Made by a program: the position numbers and the translations under genes. Below are positions 49,723 to 57,841 of a stretch of DNA of 64,000 bases, piece after piece (the first letter of the stretch is position 1; every line of letters starts with the position of its first letter). This DNA comes from Streptomyces griseus subsp. griseus. GTDB lineage: Bacteria; Actinomycetota; Actinomycetes; Streptomycetales; Streptomycetaceae. The notes under the pieces were generated by a model. The model did not search any database and was not told the DNA's origin. It was given only the letters and a program-made list of their open reading frames with translations. The stretch is taken from contig NZ_CP032543.1 of the NCBI RefSeq assembly GCF_003610995.1, forward strand, positions 2,976,001 through 3,040,000, given 5' to 3'.

Positions 49723-50418
49723 ATGGACCGTCCCGCGATCGTGTTGCTGAGCGGCGGCCTGGACTCGACCACGGTGCTGGCCATCGCCAAGGACCAGGGA
49801 TTCACTCCCTACGCGCTCAGCTTCCGCTACGGCCAGCGGCACAGCATCGAGCTGGAGGCGGCTCAGCGCGTGGCGCAGACCCAGGGCGTGGCCCGGCACG
49901 TCATTGCCGACATCGATCTGCGGGTTTTCGGCGGCTCTGCCCTGACCTCCGACATCGAGGTGCCCAAGCACGAGACGCTGGAGGACGTCGAGGAGGGCGG
50001 GGTGCCGATCACGTATGTGCCGGCCCGCAACACGATCTTCCTCTCATTCGCGCTGGCGTTCGCCGAGACGGTCGGTGCCAGCGACATCTTCACCGGGGTC
50101 ACAGCCGTGGACTACAGCGGCTACCCCGACTGCCGCCCCGAGTACATGGAGGCCTTCGCCACCATGGCCAACCTGGCCACCCGAGCTGGGGTGGAAGGAA
50201 CCTCCAAGATCACCCTGCATTCCCCCCTGATCGCGCTGTCCAAGGCCGACATCGTGCGCGAGGGCCTGCGACTGGGCGTGGACTACTCCCTTACTTCCTC
50301 TTGCTACGACCCCGACGAGCAGGGGCAGGCCTGCGGTAAGTGCGACACCTGCCTGCTGCGCCTGAAGGGCTTCGCTGAAGCCGGCGTGAAGGACCCCGTC
50401 CGGTATCAGAGCGCCTGA
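49723..50418 (+). CDS. queC: QueC, 7-cyano-7-deazaguanine (preQ0) synthase
   Basis: 231 aa. PP-loop ATP-binding motif [10 protein letters not shown] at residues 8-17 and the zinc cluster [18 protein letters not shown] near the C-terminus, both diagnostic for QueC. The enzyme converts 7-carboxy-7-deazaguanine to preQ0 with ATP and ammonia. It is first in the queC-queE-queD-folE2 operon, two bases before queE. A preQ0 operon with no QueF beside dpdA argues that the product feeds DNA modification. Confidence 0.96.
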   Translation: MDRPAIVLLSGGLDSTTVLAIAKDQGFTPYALSFRYGQRHSIELEAAQRVAQTQGVARHVIADIDLRVFGGSALTSDIEVPKHETLEDVEEGGVPITYVPARNTIFLSFALAFAETVGASDIFTGVTAVDYSGYPDCRPEYMEAFATMANLATRAGVEGTSKITLHSPLIALSKADIVREGLRLGVDYSLTSSCYDPDEQGQACGKCDTCLLRLKGFAEAGVKDPVRYQSA

Positions 50419-50420
50419 GC

Positions 50421-51056
50421 ATGACCTATCTGATCAAGGAAATCTTCTACACCCTGCAGGGAGAAGGCAGCCACGCAGGGCGTCCGGCGGTCTTCTGCCG
50501 CTTCTCCCGCTGCAACCTGTGGACAGGCCGGGAACAGGACAGGGCCCGCGCTATCTGCCAGTTCTGCGACACCGACTTCGTCGGCACCGACGGTGAAGGT
50601 GGCGGCCGCTTTCGCACCCCGCAGGACCTAGCCGATGCCGTGGAGGCCGCCTGGCCCACGACCGATCGAGCCCACCGGTTCGTGGTGTGCACCGGTGGAG
50701 AGCCCCTGCTGCAACTGGATGAAGAAACCATCGAGGCTCTGCACGAGCGCGGCTTCGAAGTCGCAGTGGAAACCAACGGCACTCGCCCCGCCCCACGAGG
50801 GATCGACTGGCTGTGCGTCAGCCCCAAGATCGGCTCCACTCTGGCCCTCACCCAGGGTGACGAACTGAAACTGGTCTACCCGCAGGTCGGCGGTGACCCC
50901 GCCCAGTTCGAAGAACTGGACTTCCGGCACTTCAGGCTGCAACCGCTGGATGACGCTCACCGTGAAGCCCATACCCGTGCCACCGTCGAATACTGCATGA
51001 AGAACCCGCGCTGGACTCTCTCCCTCCAGACGCACAAGTATCTGGGAATTCAGTAA
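50421..51056 (+). CDS. queE: QueE, 7-carboxy-7-deazaguanine synthase (radical SAM)
   Basis: 211 aa. The N-terminal [20 protein letters not shown] is typical of QueE. The radical-SAM cysteines are in the long-spaced QueE form C-N-L-W-T-G...C-Q-F-C-D-T-D-F rather than CX3CX2[12 protein letters not shown] is the SAM-binding GGE motif. The enzyme rearranges carboxy-tetrahydropterin to carboxy-deazaguanine. Its stop overlaps the queD ATG (TAATG). Confidence 0.96.
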   Translation: MTYLIKEIFYTLQGEGSHAGRPAVFCRFSRCNLWTGREQDRARAICQFCDTDFVGTDGEGGGRFRTPQDLADAVEAAWPTTDRAHRFVVCTGGEPLLQLDEETIEALHERGFEVAVETNGTRPAPRGIDWLCVSPKIGSTLALTQGDELKLVYPQVGGDPAQFEELDFRHFRLQPLDDAHREAHTRATVEYCMKNPRWTLSLQTHKYLGIQ

Positions 51057-51412
51057 TGGAAATCTTTCGCGAGTTCACCTTCGAAGCAGCGCACCGCCTG
51101 CCGCGCGTACCTGAGGGCCACAAGTGTGCCCGCCTCCACGGCCACTCCTACAAGGTGATCGTGCACGTCGAAGCCCCCGTCGATGCAGAACTGGGCTGGG
51201 TGATGGACTTCGGCGACATCAAGCGGGCCTTCAAGCCCATCGATGCTCAACTCGACCACTACTACCTGAACGACATCGAAGGCCTGGACAACCCCACCAG
51301 CGAGAACCTGGCCCGCTGGATCTGGGACCGGCTGATCGGCGAACTTCCCGCACTGTCCGAGATCACCGTGCGGGAAACCTGCACCTCCGGTTGCACTTAT
51401 CGAGGCGTGTAA
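51056..51412 (+). CDS. queD: QueD, 6-carboxy-5,6,7,8-tetrahydropterin synthase
   Basis: 118 aa, the usual length. The zinc-binding residues are in FEAAHRLP and RLHGHSYKV, and the C-terminal IRVRET-type segment is [15 protein letters not shown]. It converts dihydroneopterin triphosphate to carboxy-tetrahydropterin, the substrate of QueE. It is coupled to queE by one base and followed three bases later by folE2, giving a complete GTP-to-preQ0 route. Confidence 0.95.
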   Translation: MEIFREFTFEAAHRLPRVPEGHKCARLHGHSYKVIVHVEAPVDAELGWVMDFGDIKRAFKPIDAQLDHYYLNDIEGLDNPTSENLARWIWDRLIGELPALSEITVRETCTSGCTYRGV

Positions 51413-51415
51413 GGC

Positions 51416-52195
51416 ATGCACGACATCCAAAACGAAGCCGACCGCCGCGGCATTTCCATCGACGAGGTGGGCATCAGCGGCCTGCGTTACCCCCTCACCT
51501 TCGACGACGGCTACACCCGACAGAAGGGCATTGCTGACATCAGCGTCACCGTCGGCCTGCAAGCCGACCGGCGCGGCACCCACATGAGCCGCATGATCGC
51601 GCTCGTGCACGAGGAAGTCGCCACGCTGACCCCGCAGGAGTTTCCCATCGCTCTCAAGCGTGGCCTCGCCCTGCTCGATGCACCGGCTCTCACCCTCACC
51701 CTGACCCTGCCCATCGCCACGGCTGTCACCGCCCCCGCCAGCCAGCGGGAATCCTGGCAGGCCCACGACGTCACCGTCACCGGCCGCATCACCGCTTCCG
51801 GATGCACTGTCACCACCTCGGTGACCACGCACGTCACCAGCCTGTGCCCCTGCTCCAAAGCCATCTCCGACTACGGCGCCCACAACCAACGCAGCGAGAT
51901 CACCCTGGAGATCACCGGCACCGACGACACCCCTTATCCCCTACCGGTCCACGAGATCATCCAGATGCTGCGTGCCACTGGCTCCGCTCCCGTCATCCCG
52001 CTTATCAAGCGGCCTGATGAACGCGTCGTCACCATGCAGGCCTACGACCACCCCGTGTTCGTCGAAGACATCATCCGGGACATAAGCCTCACCTGCCGAG
52101 ACAAAGGGCTGACCCACACCGTCACGGCGAAGAACCTGGAAAGCATCCACAGCCACGACGCCATCGCGAGCCTCACTTACAACAACCACCACTGA
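51416..52195 (+). CDS. folE2: FolE2, GTP cyclohydrolase IB
   Basis: 259 aa. The family signature CPCSKAISDYGAHNQRS contains the metal/active-site Cys of type IB GTP cyclohydrolases; a conserved IRDISLTCRDKG region is near the C-terminus. It makes dihydroneopterin triphosphate from GTP, the first step toward preQ0. Having its own GTP cyclohydrolase makes the island independent of the host folate enzyme. Type IB can use metals other than zinc, so supply may persist under zinc limitation (family knowledge). Last gene of the operon; an IS has inserted 4 bp beyond its stop. Confidence 0.94.
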   Translation: MHDIQNEADRRGISIDEVGISGLRYPLTFDDGYTRQKGIADISVTVGLQADRRGTHMSRMIALVHEEVATLTPQEFPIALKRGLALLDAPALTLTLTLPIATAVTAPASQRESWQAHDVTVTGRITASGCTVTTSVTTHVTSLCPCSKAISDYGAHNQRSEITLEITGTDDTPYPLPVHEIIQMLRATGSAPVIPLIKRPDERVVTMQAYDHPVFVEDIIRDISLTCRDKGLTHTVTAKNLESIHSHDAIASLTYNNHH

Positions 52196-52199
52196 CCCG

Positions 52200-52209
52200 C
52201 CACAGGCGG
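52200..52209. repeat. left copy of 10-bp target duplication
   Basis: CCACAGGCGG, identical to 54077-54086. The two copies exactly flank the outer ends of the ISAs1 composite, as expected for this family. The undisrupted target would have read CCGCC-ACA-GGCGG, itself a small hairpin after folE2. Confidence 0.85.
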
Positions 52210-52325
52210 CAGGGCCTCGGCGTAGTCGCGTTGCGTCCGGTTTGTGATCATCCGAGGCCGAGGAGTGCGAGGGGCCATCGGGGATCGCGGGCGTTGCGTC
52301 GCAGGCCCGCGACGCAACGTTGGAG
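52210..52325 (-). mobile_element. ISAs1-family relict end
   Basis: Begins with an inverted-repeat end CAGGGCCTCGGCGTAGTC, closely matching the end of the full element at 52723. It encodes, on the minus strand, the transposase C-terminus LRRNARDPRWPLALLGLG and a stop, parallel to [18 protein letters not shown] of the neighbouring copy. The remainder of this copy is gone. Confidence 0.8.
52292..52319 (-). terminator. hairpin terminator
   Basis: Perfect 11-bp inverted repeat CGTTGCGTCGC / GCGACGCAACG with a 6-nt loop, 18 bp downstream of the small Cys-rich gene ending at 52338. Confidence 0.7.
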
Positions 52326-52337
52326 CACAACGGTCCC

Positions 52338-52514
52338 TTAAAGCGGGTCGCCGCAACTCCTACAGGTGTCTTCGTCATCGTCGTACATAACGCCGCAGCA
52401 GTACGTGGGGCCGCCGCTGACTTCATAGCAAGCACTACACATCTGAGACTCGTCGTCCCAGTCAGTCGCGTTCTCGACGGGATCGTCACACCCTGTACAG
52501 ACAAGCGCTGTCAC
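52338..52514 (-). CDS. small Cys-rich protein, 58 aa
   Basis: 58 aa from GTG 52514. It contains four CxxC or CC pairs (VCTGC, MCSAC, YCCG, TCRSCG) in an acidic background (MYDDDEDT), so it is probably a zinc-ribbon-like protein. It lies 6 bp after the other Cys-rich ORF and just before a hairpin, so the pair looks like a real two-gene unit. The function is unknown. It sits between an ISAs1 relict and an ISAs1 copy, suggesting that it travelled as cargo. Confidence 0.5.
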   Translation of the reverse strand: MTALVCTGCDDPVENATDWDDESQMCSACYEVSGGPTYCCGVMYDDDEDTCRSCGDPL

Positions 52515-52520
52515 CGCGCG

Positions 52521-52688
52521 TCACCCCCAGCAATCGGAGGAGGTAAACGGAGAGCAGTAATCGCTGTCGTGTCGCTCGGAGTAGTCGCTCATGTTGGCTG
52601 TCGGCTTACCACAGTTCGGACACGTGGGGTGTTCACCCGGACATGTGCGGTTGTTGTGCCCATCGAGTCCACATACCCTGCATGCCAT
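52521..52688 (-). CDS. small zinc-knuckle-like protein, 55 aa
   Basis: 55 aa from ATG 52688. It opens with a zinc-knuckle pattern CRVCGLDGHNNRTC (C-x2-C-x4-H-x4-C), followed by a second pair CPNCGK, so it probably binds zinc and perhaps nucleic acid. It is co-directional with the next Cys-rich ORF. No specific function can be named. Confidence 0.55.
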   Translation of the reverse strand: MACRVCGLDGHNNRTCPGEHPTCPNCGKPTANMSDYSERHDSDYCSPFTSSDCWG

Positions 52689-52722
52689 GACGACAGAGTA
52701 GATGAACCTCAGCCGTCGGACC

Positions 52723-54076
52723 CAGGGCTTCGGCAAAGACTGGATGACGTCCGGTTTGTGATCATGCGAGGCCGAGGAACGCGAGGGGTCGGCAGGCGTT
52801 GCGTGCGTTGCGGCGGAGGCCGGCGGCCATGTTCTTGACGCCGCCCAGCCGCATGGCGCCGATGGCGAGATTGCGCCAAGTCGCCATCGCTCGGTGTGCA
52901 TTGCCTGTCCGCAGTTGGGAGGCGTCCTCGGCGAAGGTGGTGTCGCGGACGTGGTGCAGGGCCTCGATCTTCCAGTGATCCCGGACCAGCTGTGCGAGCC
53001 GGGCGGGGGCGGCCTGCTCGGCGGCCAGGCTGGTCACCGCGTAGACGGTGGTGATGGTGGTCTTGCCGGTCTTGCGGTCGGTGCGGCGGCGCTTGATCTG
53101 GACGGCCTGGCAGGCGCCGGGAAAGAGTAGGTTGTTCACGGTGGCGACCTTGATTCGGCGGATCTCCACGCGGCCGTGGCCGCTGCCGCGCGTGCGCCCC
53201 TGGAGCGGGATGCCCTTCCAGGGAAGGGACTTCAGCTGCTTGCGCAGTTTCTTCTGATTGCCCTTGACGATCGCGATGGAGTGGGCCCGCCGGCCCAGAA
53301 GGTAGCCGGCGTGCTCGCGCTGGGTATGCAGTGCATCGCTGGTGACGACCGTCCCGGCCAGGTCGGCGACGGTGTCCAGCAGCGGCTGGAAGCAGGTGGT
53401 CTCGCCGGTCTTCTCACCGACGTCGAACTGGGCCAGGACCAGGCCGGTGTTGTGCTCCACCGCCGCAAGAAGGTGGATCTTCCGTCCCCTCGCCCTGGCC
53501 GCGCCGCGCAGCGACTTGCCGTCCACGGACAGTCCGCGCAACCCGGAGCCGACGGGGCAGCGGTCGGCGAGCCAGCCGCCCACCGCCCGGTCCAGGGCGT
53601 CGCCGTCGACGCGCGCGAGCAGGCGGCGCACCGTCGTCTCGGCCGGCACCCAGCCGCCTGGGCAGCACCGGATCGGGGCGCACGCCGAGCCGTTCCAGCA
53701 CCTGGGGCGGCGCGTCCGCGATCCACTCGCCGACTGCCAGCAGCGAAGTCGCCCCCGCCAGCACCGCGCACGCGGCCAGGGCGAGGGCAATGGCCAACGC
53801 GTGACGCACACCGCGAGGGTCCCGTGGGTCCGGCACCTCGGCCAGCCGTTCCAGCAGGCCCGCCACCTCCCCGGGCCCGACGCCGGGCTGCCCGCGGAGA
53901 TGGTCAAGGGCAGGCGGAATCGGCAATGATGCGTCGGCAGGCACGGTCTTCCAGGCAGGTCACGAGGCGTAGAGAACTCCATGATCTTGGAAATCCGCGC
54001 CTGTCCTACCTCCGGAACACCTACCGGTCAATGAACCGTCACCAACCGGACCAGGGCTGACTACGCCGAAGCCCTG
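52723..54076 (-). mobile_element. ISAs1-family insertion sequence
   Basis: 1354 bp bounded by inverted repeats that both begin CAGGGCTTCGGC (left at 52723; right reads inward from 54076). Each end also carries a TCCGGTTTGTGA or TCCGGTTGGTGA block ~30 bp in. It holds one transposase gene. The matching target duplication lies not at 52723 but at the relict end 52210, so this copy forms the right part of a composite. Confidence 0.85.
52762..53944 (-). CDS. ISAs1-family transposase (frameshift near 53655)
   Basis: GTG start 53944. The N-terminal frame carries the family-associated region ([30 protein letters not shown]). After a shift at ~53655 (one extra base or two missing), the catalytic part follows: [38 protein letters not shown] and the C-terminal [13 protein letters not shown]. 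These match ISAs1-type DDE transposases. If the shift is real the enzyme is inactive. Confidence 0.88.
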
Positions 54077-54086
54077 CCACAGGCGG
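54077..54086. repeat. right copy of 10-bp target duplication
   Basis: CCACAGGCGG immediately after the right inverted repeat of the ISAs1 element; partner of 52200-52209. Confidence 0.85.
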
Positions 54087-54421
54087 CCCCGCCACCACCA
54101 CGAGACGATCAATATGGCGACTCCCCGTCCGGGTCGCACCAACCGACGGTCCGGTCACCGCCAGGGCGAGAAGCCAGCCCCCGTGCATTCCGGTCTGAGC
54201 AGCCCCCTCGCGCGCCAGGAGCCTGCGCTACATGAATCGCTCCGACTCAGATGAAGGCTCAATCGGGGGCCTGCCCGGCGATCGCATGGTGGTCAACCTT
54301 GACCGCCCTTCGATCAAGTCGCTCAGGGTGGCGCACCTCAGCCCGGCCCTCCCTGCATCACAGCTCACCCGTCCGACACTCAAATCTTGCTACTCAAGCA
54401 GCATCACCTCAAGATTGAGGC
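54087..54421. other. intergenic region, no gene recognised
   Basis: About 335 bp. Just before the next gene, CTCAAATCTTG and CAAGATTGAGG form a near-inverted repeat (54378-54419) that might be an operator. Nothing else is supported. Confidence 0.35.
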
Positions 54422-54892
54422 ATGCCGTCCTCCACTGCCCCTTGGGTCCCATGGCCCCGCTTGGACCGTCGCACCTACCTCCTCCTGCTGGACGACCAGC
54501 GACGGCTCCTTCTGTGCGGCGGATGCTGCGGCGGCTGGACCGTCCCCCAGGTACGCATGCCGGCCAGCGCCAACTTCCTGGACTCAGCCACCCGGTTCCT
54601 GCAGGAGCGATTCAAGGTGACGGCTCCACGCTATGGATCGGTGTATGGCATCCGGCAGTCGCGCACCGGTGAAGGCTGGGAGTTCGACCGAGCCACGGCT
54701 ACGCGGGTCTTCATCGTCCACATCAGCGACGGCGAAGGATCGGCGATTGAGAAGCAGTCGGTCACACACGCCCGATGGAGTATCGAGGAACTGCGAAGGC
54801 GAAGAAGGGAAATCTCCCCCGAGGGGATCGTCCTACTGGTCACCGGTTACGTCGAAGGATGGATCCCCGATGGCCCCATCACTCTCCGCTGA
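54422..54892 (+). CDS. Nudix-like domain protein with degenerate Nudix box
   Basis: 156 aa. The beta-strand order (TYLLLLDDQRRLLLCGG, WTVPQVRMP, VFIVHIS, HARWSIEELRR) is that of the Nudix fold. The region expected to hold GX5EX7REUXEE instead reads SANFLDSATRFLQERFKV without the Glu cluster, so metal-dependent hydrolase activity is doubtful. It may be a binding or regulatory derivative. No operon partner. Confidence 0.5.
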   Translation: MPSSTAPWVPWPRLDRRTYLLLLDDQRRLLLCGGCCGGWTVPQVRMPASANFLDSATRFLQERFKVTAPRYGSVYGIRQSRTGEGWEFDRATATRVFIVHISDGEGSAIEKQSVTHARWSIEELRRRRREISPEGIVLLVTGYVEGWIPDGPITLR

Positions 54893-55278
54893 GAGTGGCG
54901 CCGCAGCGCCAGCAGACACGCCCTGGTCAGCGATCTGATTACCTAGGAGCCACCGCGACGATCCCATCTGTGTGACCGGCGAGATCGAGCCCTGGGCAGA
55001 TAAAGGCGGCGCACTCGGCATCGAGCCCGGACGTGATCGCCTGCATGTTGGTCGCCGCCCTGGTCCGCCAAAGTGAGTTCGGGGCCACGATCCGCACCCA
55101 CCTCTGGTGTAACTGCGCCGAGGCGGCCTTGACCAAGGTCCTCCATAGCTGATGCGCTTGGGGAGTTGGGCGTCGGACTCGGGGGCTTCGTGGTCAGGGC
55201 TGGTCTAGGTTCGATGTGTCGTGCCCGTGGTAGCAAGACAACTTCGGTCTTTCCGCTCGGTGGACGGGCGGCCCACGC
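54893..55278. other. intergenic region, no gene recognised
   Basis: About 385 bp between the Nudix-like gene and the NB-ARC pseudogene; only short unconvincing ORFs. Confidence 0.35.
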
Positions 55279-56861
55279 ATGAGACTCCGGCAAGGGATCA
55301 CGATCGGTGTCGTGGCAGCCGGAGGTGCTGTGACGACGATGCTCGTGGGACTCGTCACGAACGCGGTGTCCGAGTCGGAGTGGCCAGGTTGGTTGGGGTG
55401 GTTACAGCGACATGCCTGGTTCTCGTTCGCCGTGCTGGGCGGGGCCACGGTCGGGCTGACCATGCTGCTCGCCGCACTGTCGGAGACCCGCACGCCCCTG
55501 CGGTCCACTGAGCCGCATCAGCCGGGGAACGGGGCGGAGCCTCCAGGGGCCGCCTTGGTGCTGCGGTCGCTACCGCGCGACACCGCGGCGTTTACCGACC
55601 GGAGCGCCGAACTTGAGGCGCTGGTCCGCTCCGTGAGGGTCTCGCAGGAGAGCGGCTCGGCGCTGCCCGTGCATGTGATCGACGGGATGCCCGGGGTCGG
55701 CAAGACCACGTTCGCCGTGCACGCGGGACATGTGCTGTCGGAGCAGTTTCCGGACGGGCAGCTCTTCGTGAACCTCAACGGGCACACGACGGGACGCACC
55801 CCGGTGCAGGCCACCGAGGCGCTGGCTTCGTTGTTGGCGGCGACCGGTGTGCCCGCACAGCGGATTCCCGTCGGCGACGACGTGGGCGCGGTCGCCGAGG
55901 CGCGGGCCGCCATGTGGCGGAGTCGGCTCGCGGACAAGAAGGCGCTACTCATCCTCGACAACGCGGCCAGCTATCGCCAGTTTGAGCCCCTGATCCCGGG
56001 CGGGAGCGGCTGTCTCGTGCTGGTGACCAGCCGGAAGCGGCTGGCGGCGTACGAGGAGGTGGTCCTGCCAGTGGCAGCGTTGCCGCCGGAGCACTCTGTC
56101 GACCTCTTCGTACGCCTCAGCGGGCGGCCGGCGGACTCGCTCGACCATGCCGTGCTCGCGGAGCTGGTGGGGCTGTGCGGGTATTTGCCGCTGGGGGTTT
56201 CGTTGCTTGCAGCGCGGCTGCGCCATCATCCGTCGTGGAGCGCCGAGGACCTGCGGGCGCGGCTGGTGGCGGCACGGGACCGGCTGGGAGAGCTCCGGGC
56301 CGGGGAGCGCGCAGTCGCCGCGACGTTCGACCTGTCCTACCGTGACCTCGCGCCGGAGCGGCAGCGCTTCTTCCAGCGTCTCGGCTTCTACCCTGGTACC
56401 GACCTCGACGCCTATGCCGGTGCCGCGCTCGGCTCAGTCTCGGTGGCCGCGGCGCGCGAGCAACTCGACGCGCTCTAAGACGCCCATCTGATCGACGAAC
56501 ACCCTGGAAGCCGTTATCGGCTTCATGACCTCTTACGCGACTACGCCCGCGGTCTCGCCGACGAGGGAGGCACCATGGAACAAGTTCAGGCCGTTCAGCA
56601 CGTCTGCACCTACTCCTTGGCCGCCCTTGCCGTCGCGAACGGACACATCCTTCGCAGTGGCGCCGCTGCACCAGCGCCACCAGGCGTCGCCGCGCAGGTG
56701 GAGACGCCGCCTATGGAGTCGCGTACGGCGGCCCTTGGCTGGCTGGAGAACGAGCAGGCGAACGTCCTCGCCTGCATCCGGCGGGCGAACAATCTCGCGC
56801 TGCATGAGCTGGTCATCCGCATGGCTGCGGCCATGGCTCCCTTCCTGCGGCAGGCCGGCCC
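55279..56861 (+). pseudogene. membrane-anchored NB-ARC ATPase, nonsense-mutated and truncated
   Basis: Two N-terminal hydrophobic segments (GITIGVVAAGGAVTTMLVGL; WFSFAVLGGATVGLTMLLAA) precede an NB-ARC domain: Walker A IDGMPGVGKTTFAVHAG, Walker B KKALLILDNAASY, LVTSRKRLA, and the GLxPLA-like GYLPLGVSLLA. At 56476 an in-frame TAA interrupts ...REQLDAL; a Tyr codon would be expected. The same frame then continues DAHLIDEHPGSRYRLHDLLR to ...LENEQANVLACIRR. The sensor/repeat part that should follow is missing and the frame runs into a GNAT fragment. Such proteins act as AfsR-like regulators or defence STANDs; this copy is broken. Confidence 0.75.
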
Positions 56862-56939
56862 CTGGCCTTCTACAAGTCGCTGGGATTCGCGGAGTTCGAT
56901 GGGAAGATCGTCTACCGGGTGGACACCAATACGGGCTGA
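56862..56939 (+). pseudogene. GNAT acetyltransferase C-terminal fragment
   Basis: LAFYKSLGFAEFDGKIVYR followed by VDTNTG and a stop matches the last strand-helix-strand of GNAT acetyltransferases (FYxxLGF). No start or acetyl-CoA-binding motif is present. It abuts the truncated NB-ARC gene, so a deletion joined two unrelated genes. Confidence 0.6.
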
Positions 56940-56954
56940 GGGCGGGGTGCGGCT

Positions 56955-57311
56955 GTGAAGGAAGAGCGGTGCGACCGGTGTGAATGCATCGTCGGGTTGG
57001 GATGCGCCTGCTTGCCAAACGGGGTCGTATCGGAAAGACGTGCTGTACCGCAGCACAGACAGGAGTGGCGGCGCTTCCCCGCGGACACGATCCTGATCTC
57101 GCCGACGCGGTACGCGCACCGGCTCGGGGCCTGCGCCCACCTGACCGAGGAGTTGGTGACGGCCCCGCGCTGGGGCTGTATCCCCGAACCGCCGCACGGG
57201 GCTCTGGAACCGGTTGAGCAGCAGCCACCCAGCGACCGCGACAGAGGGGGAAACCACACGGCAGGCGGTACGACGGTGCGAGGAGTGCCAGTCGGCATTG
57301 TCGTGATGTAA
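56955..57311 (+). CDS. hypothetical Cys-containing protein, 118 aa
   Basis: 118 aa from GTG 56955. The N-terminus has CDRCECIVGLGCAC, a compact Cys cluster that could bind a metal. A later ILISPTRYAHRLGACAHLTE segment resembles short uncharacterised streptomycete proteins. The C-terminal third is low-complexity. It sits among pseudogenes and may itself be damaged at its end. Confidence 0.4.
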   Translation: MKEERCDRCECIVGLGCACLPNGVVSERRAVPQHRQEWRRFPADTILISPTRYAHRLGACAHLTEELVTAPRWGCIPEPPHGALEPVEQQPPSDRDRGGNHTAGGTTVRGVPVGIVVM

Positions 57312-57841
57312 GCCGCCGTAGACACGGTCGCACGTGACCGACCTGGGCTCGCCAGGTGCCCGTGCACAGGGCTGCAGCCGGACGCTGCAGCCCTGCGGGT
57401 TTGGGTGTGGACAGGTCTTTGCTTTCCGGCCGGTGGTCCGCGCCGCGCCGCCGCCTTTGCCCTGGTAACGGCCTTGCCGTTGGCGGCGGTAGCGGCCCTG
57501 TTTCAAGCGCCAGTTCAGGCCAGCTATCGAGCTTGCGAAGCAGAGCTCCAGGCCGTGTCTCGGCTGGCGGCTCCCCCCCCCGTTATGTTTTTCGCGGTCC
57601 TGCAAGAGGGCCGCTGGCCTCCGGGCCCGGCATGACTGTTGCCCCCTGTCGAACGGATGACCTGGGGGGGTGGTGTCACCGGGCCCGAGGGGTGCCGTCG
57701 GAGACGCTGATGAGAGGTCCGACCACCGCCCGGCCGGGCGCAATGCCCGGCCGCTTACGGGCGGCAGGTCTGCATAACGTGGATGCGCGAGAACGGCCCC
57801 GACGCCCAGGCCAGCACGGGTATCGAGCAAGTGGGGGCACG
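57312..57841. other. IS110 left non-coding region and flank
   Basis: No gene supported. The last ~220 bp (from ~57620), including the inverted stretch GCCCGGCCGGGCGCAATGCCCGGCCG, probably form the left end of the IS110 element. IS110-family left ends are known to specify a structured bridge RNA. The exact IS boundary cannot be fixed here. Confidence 0.4.

Noticed and set aside
51416..52195. Naming the last que gene as QueF
   Set aside because: The CPCSKAISDYGAHNQRS motif and 259-aa length are those of FolE2; the QueF active-site pattern is not seen.
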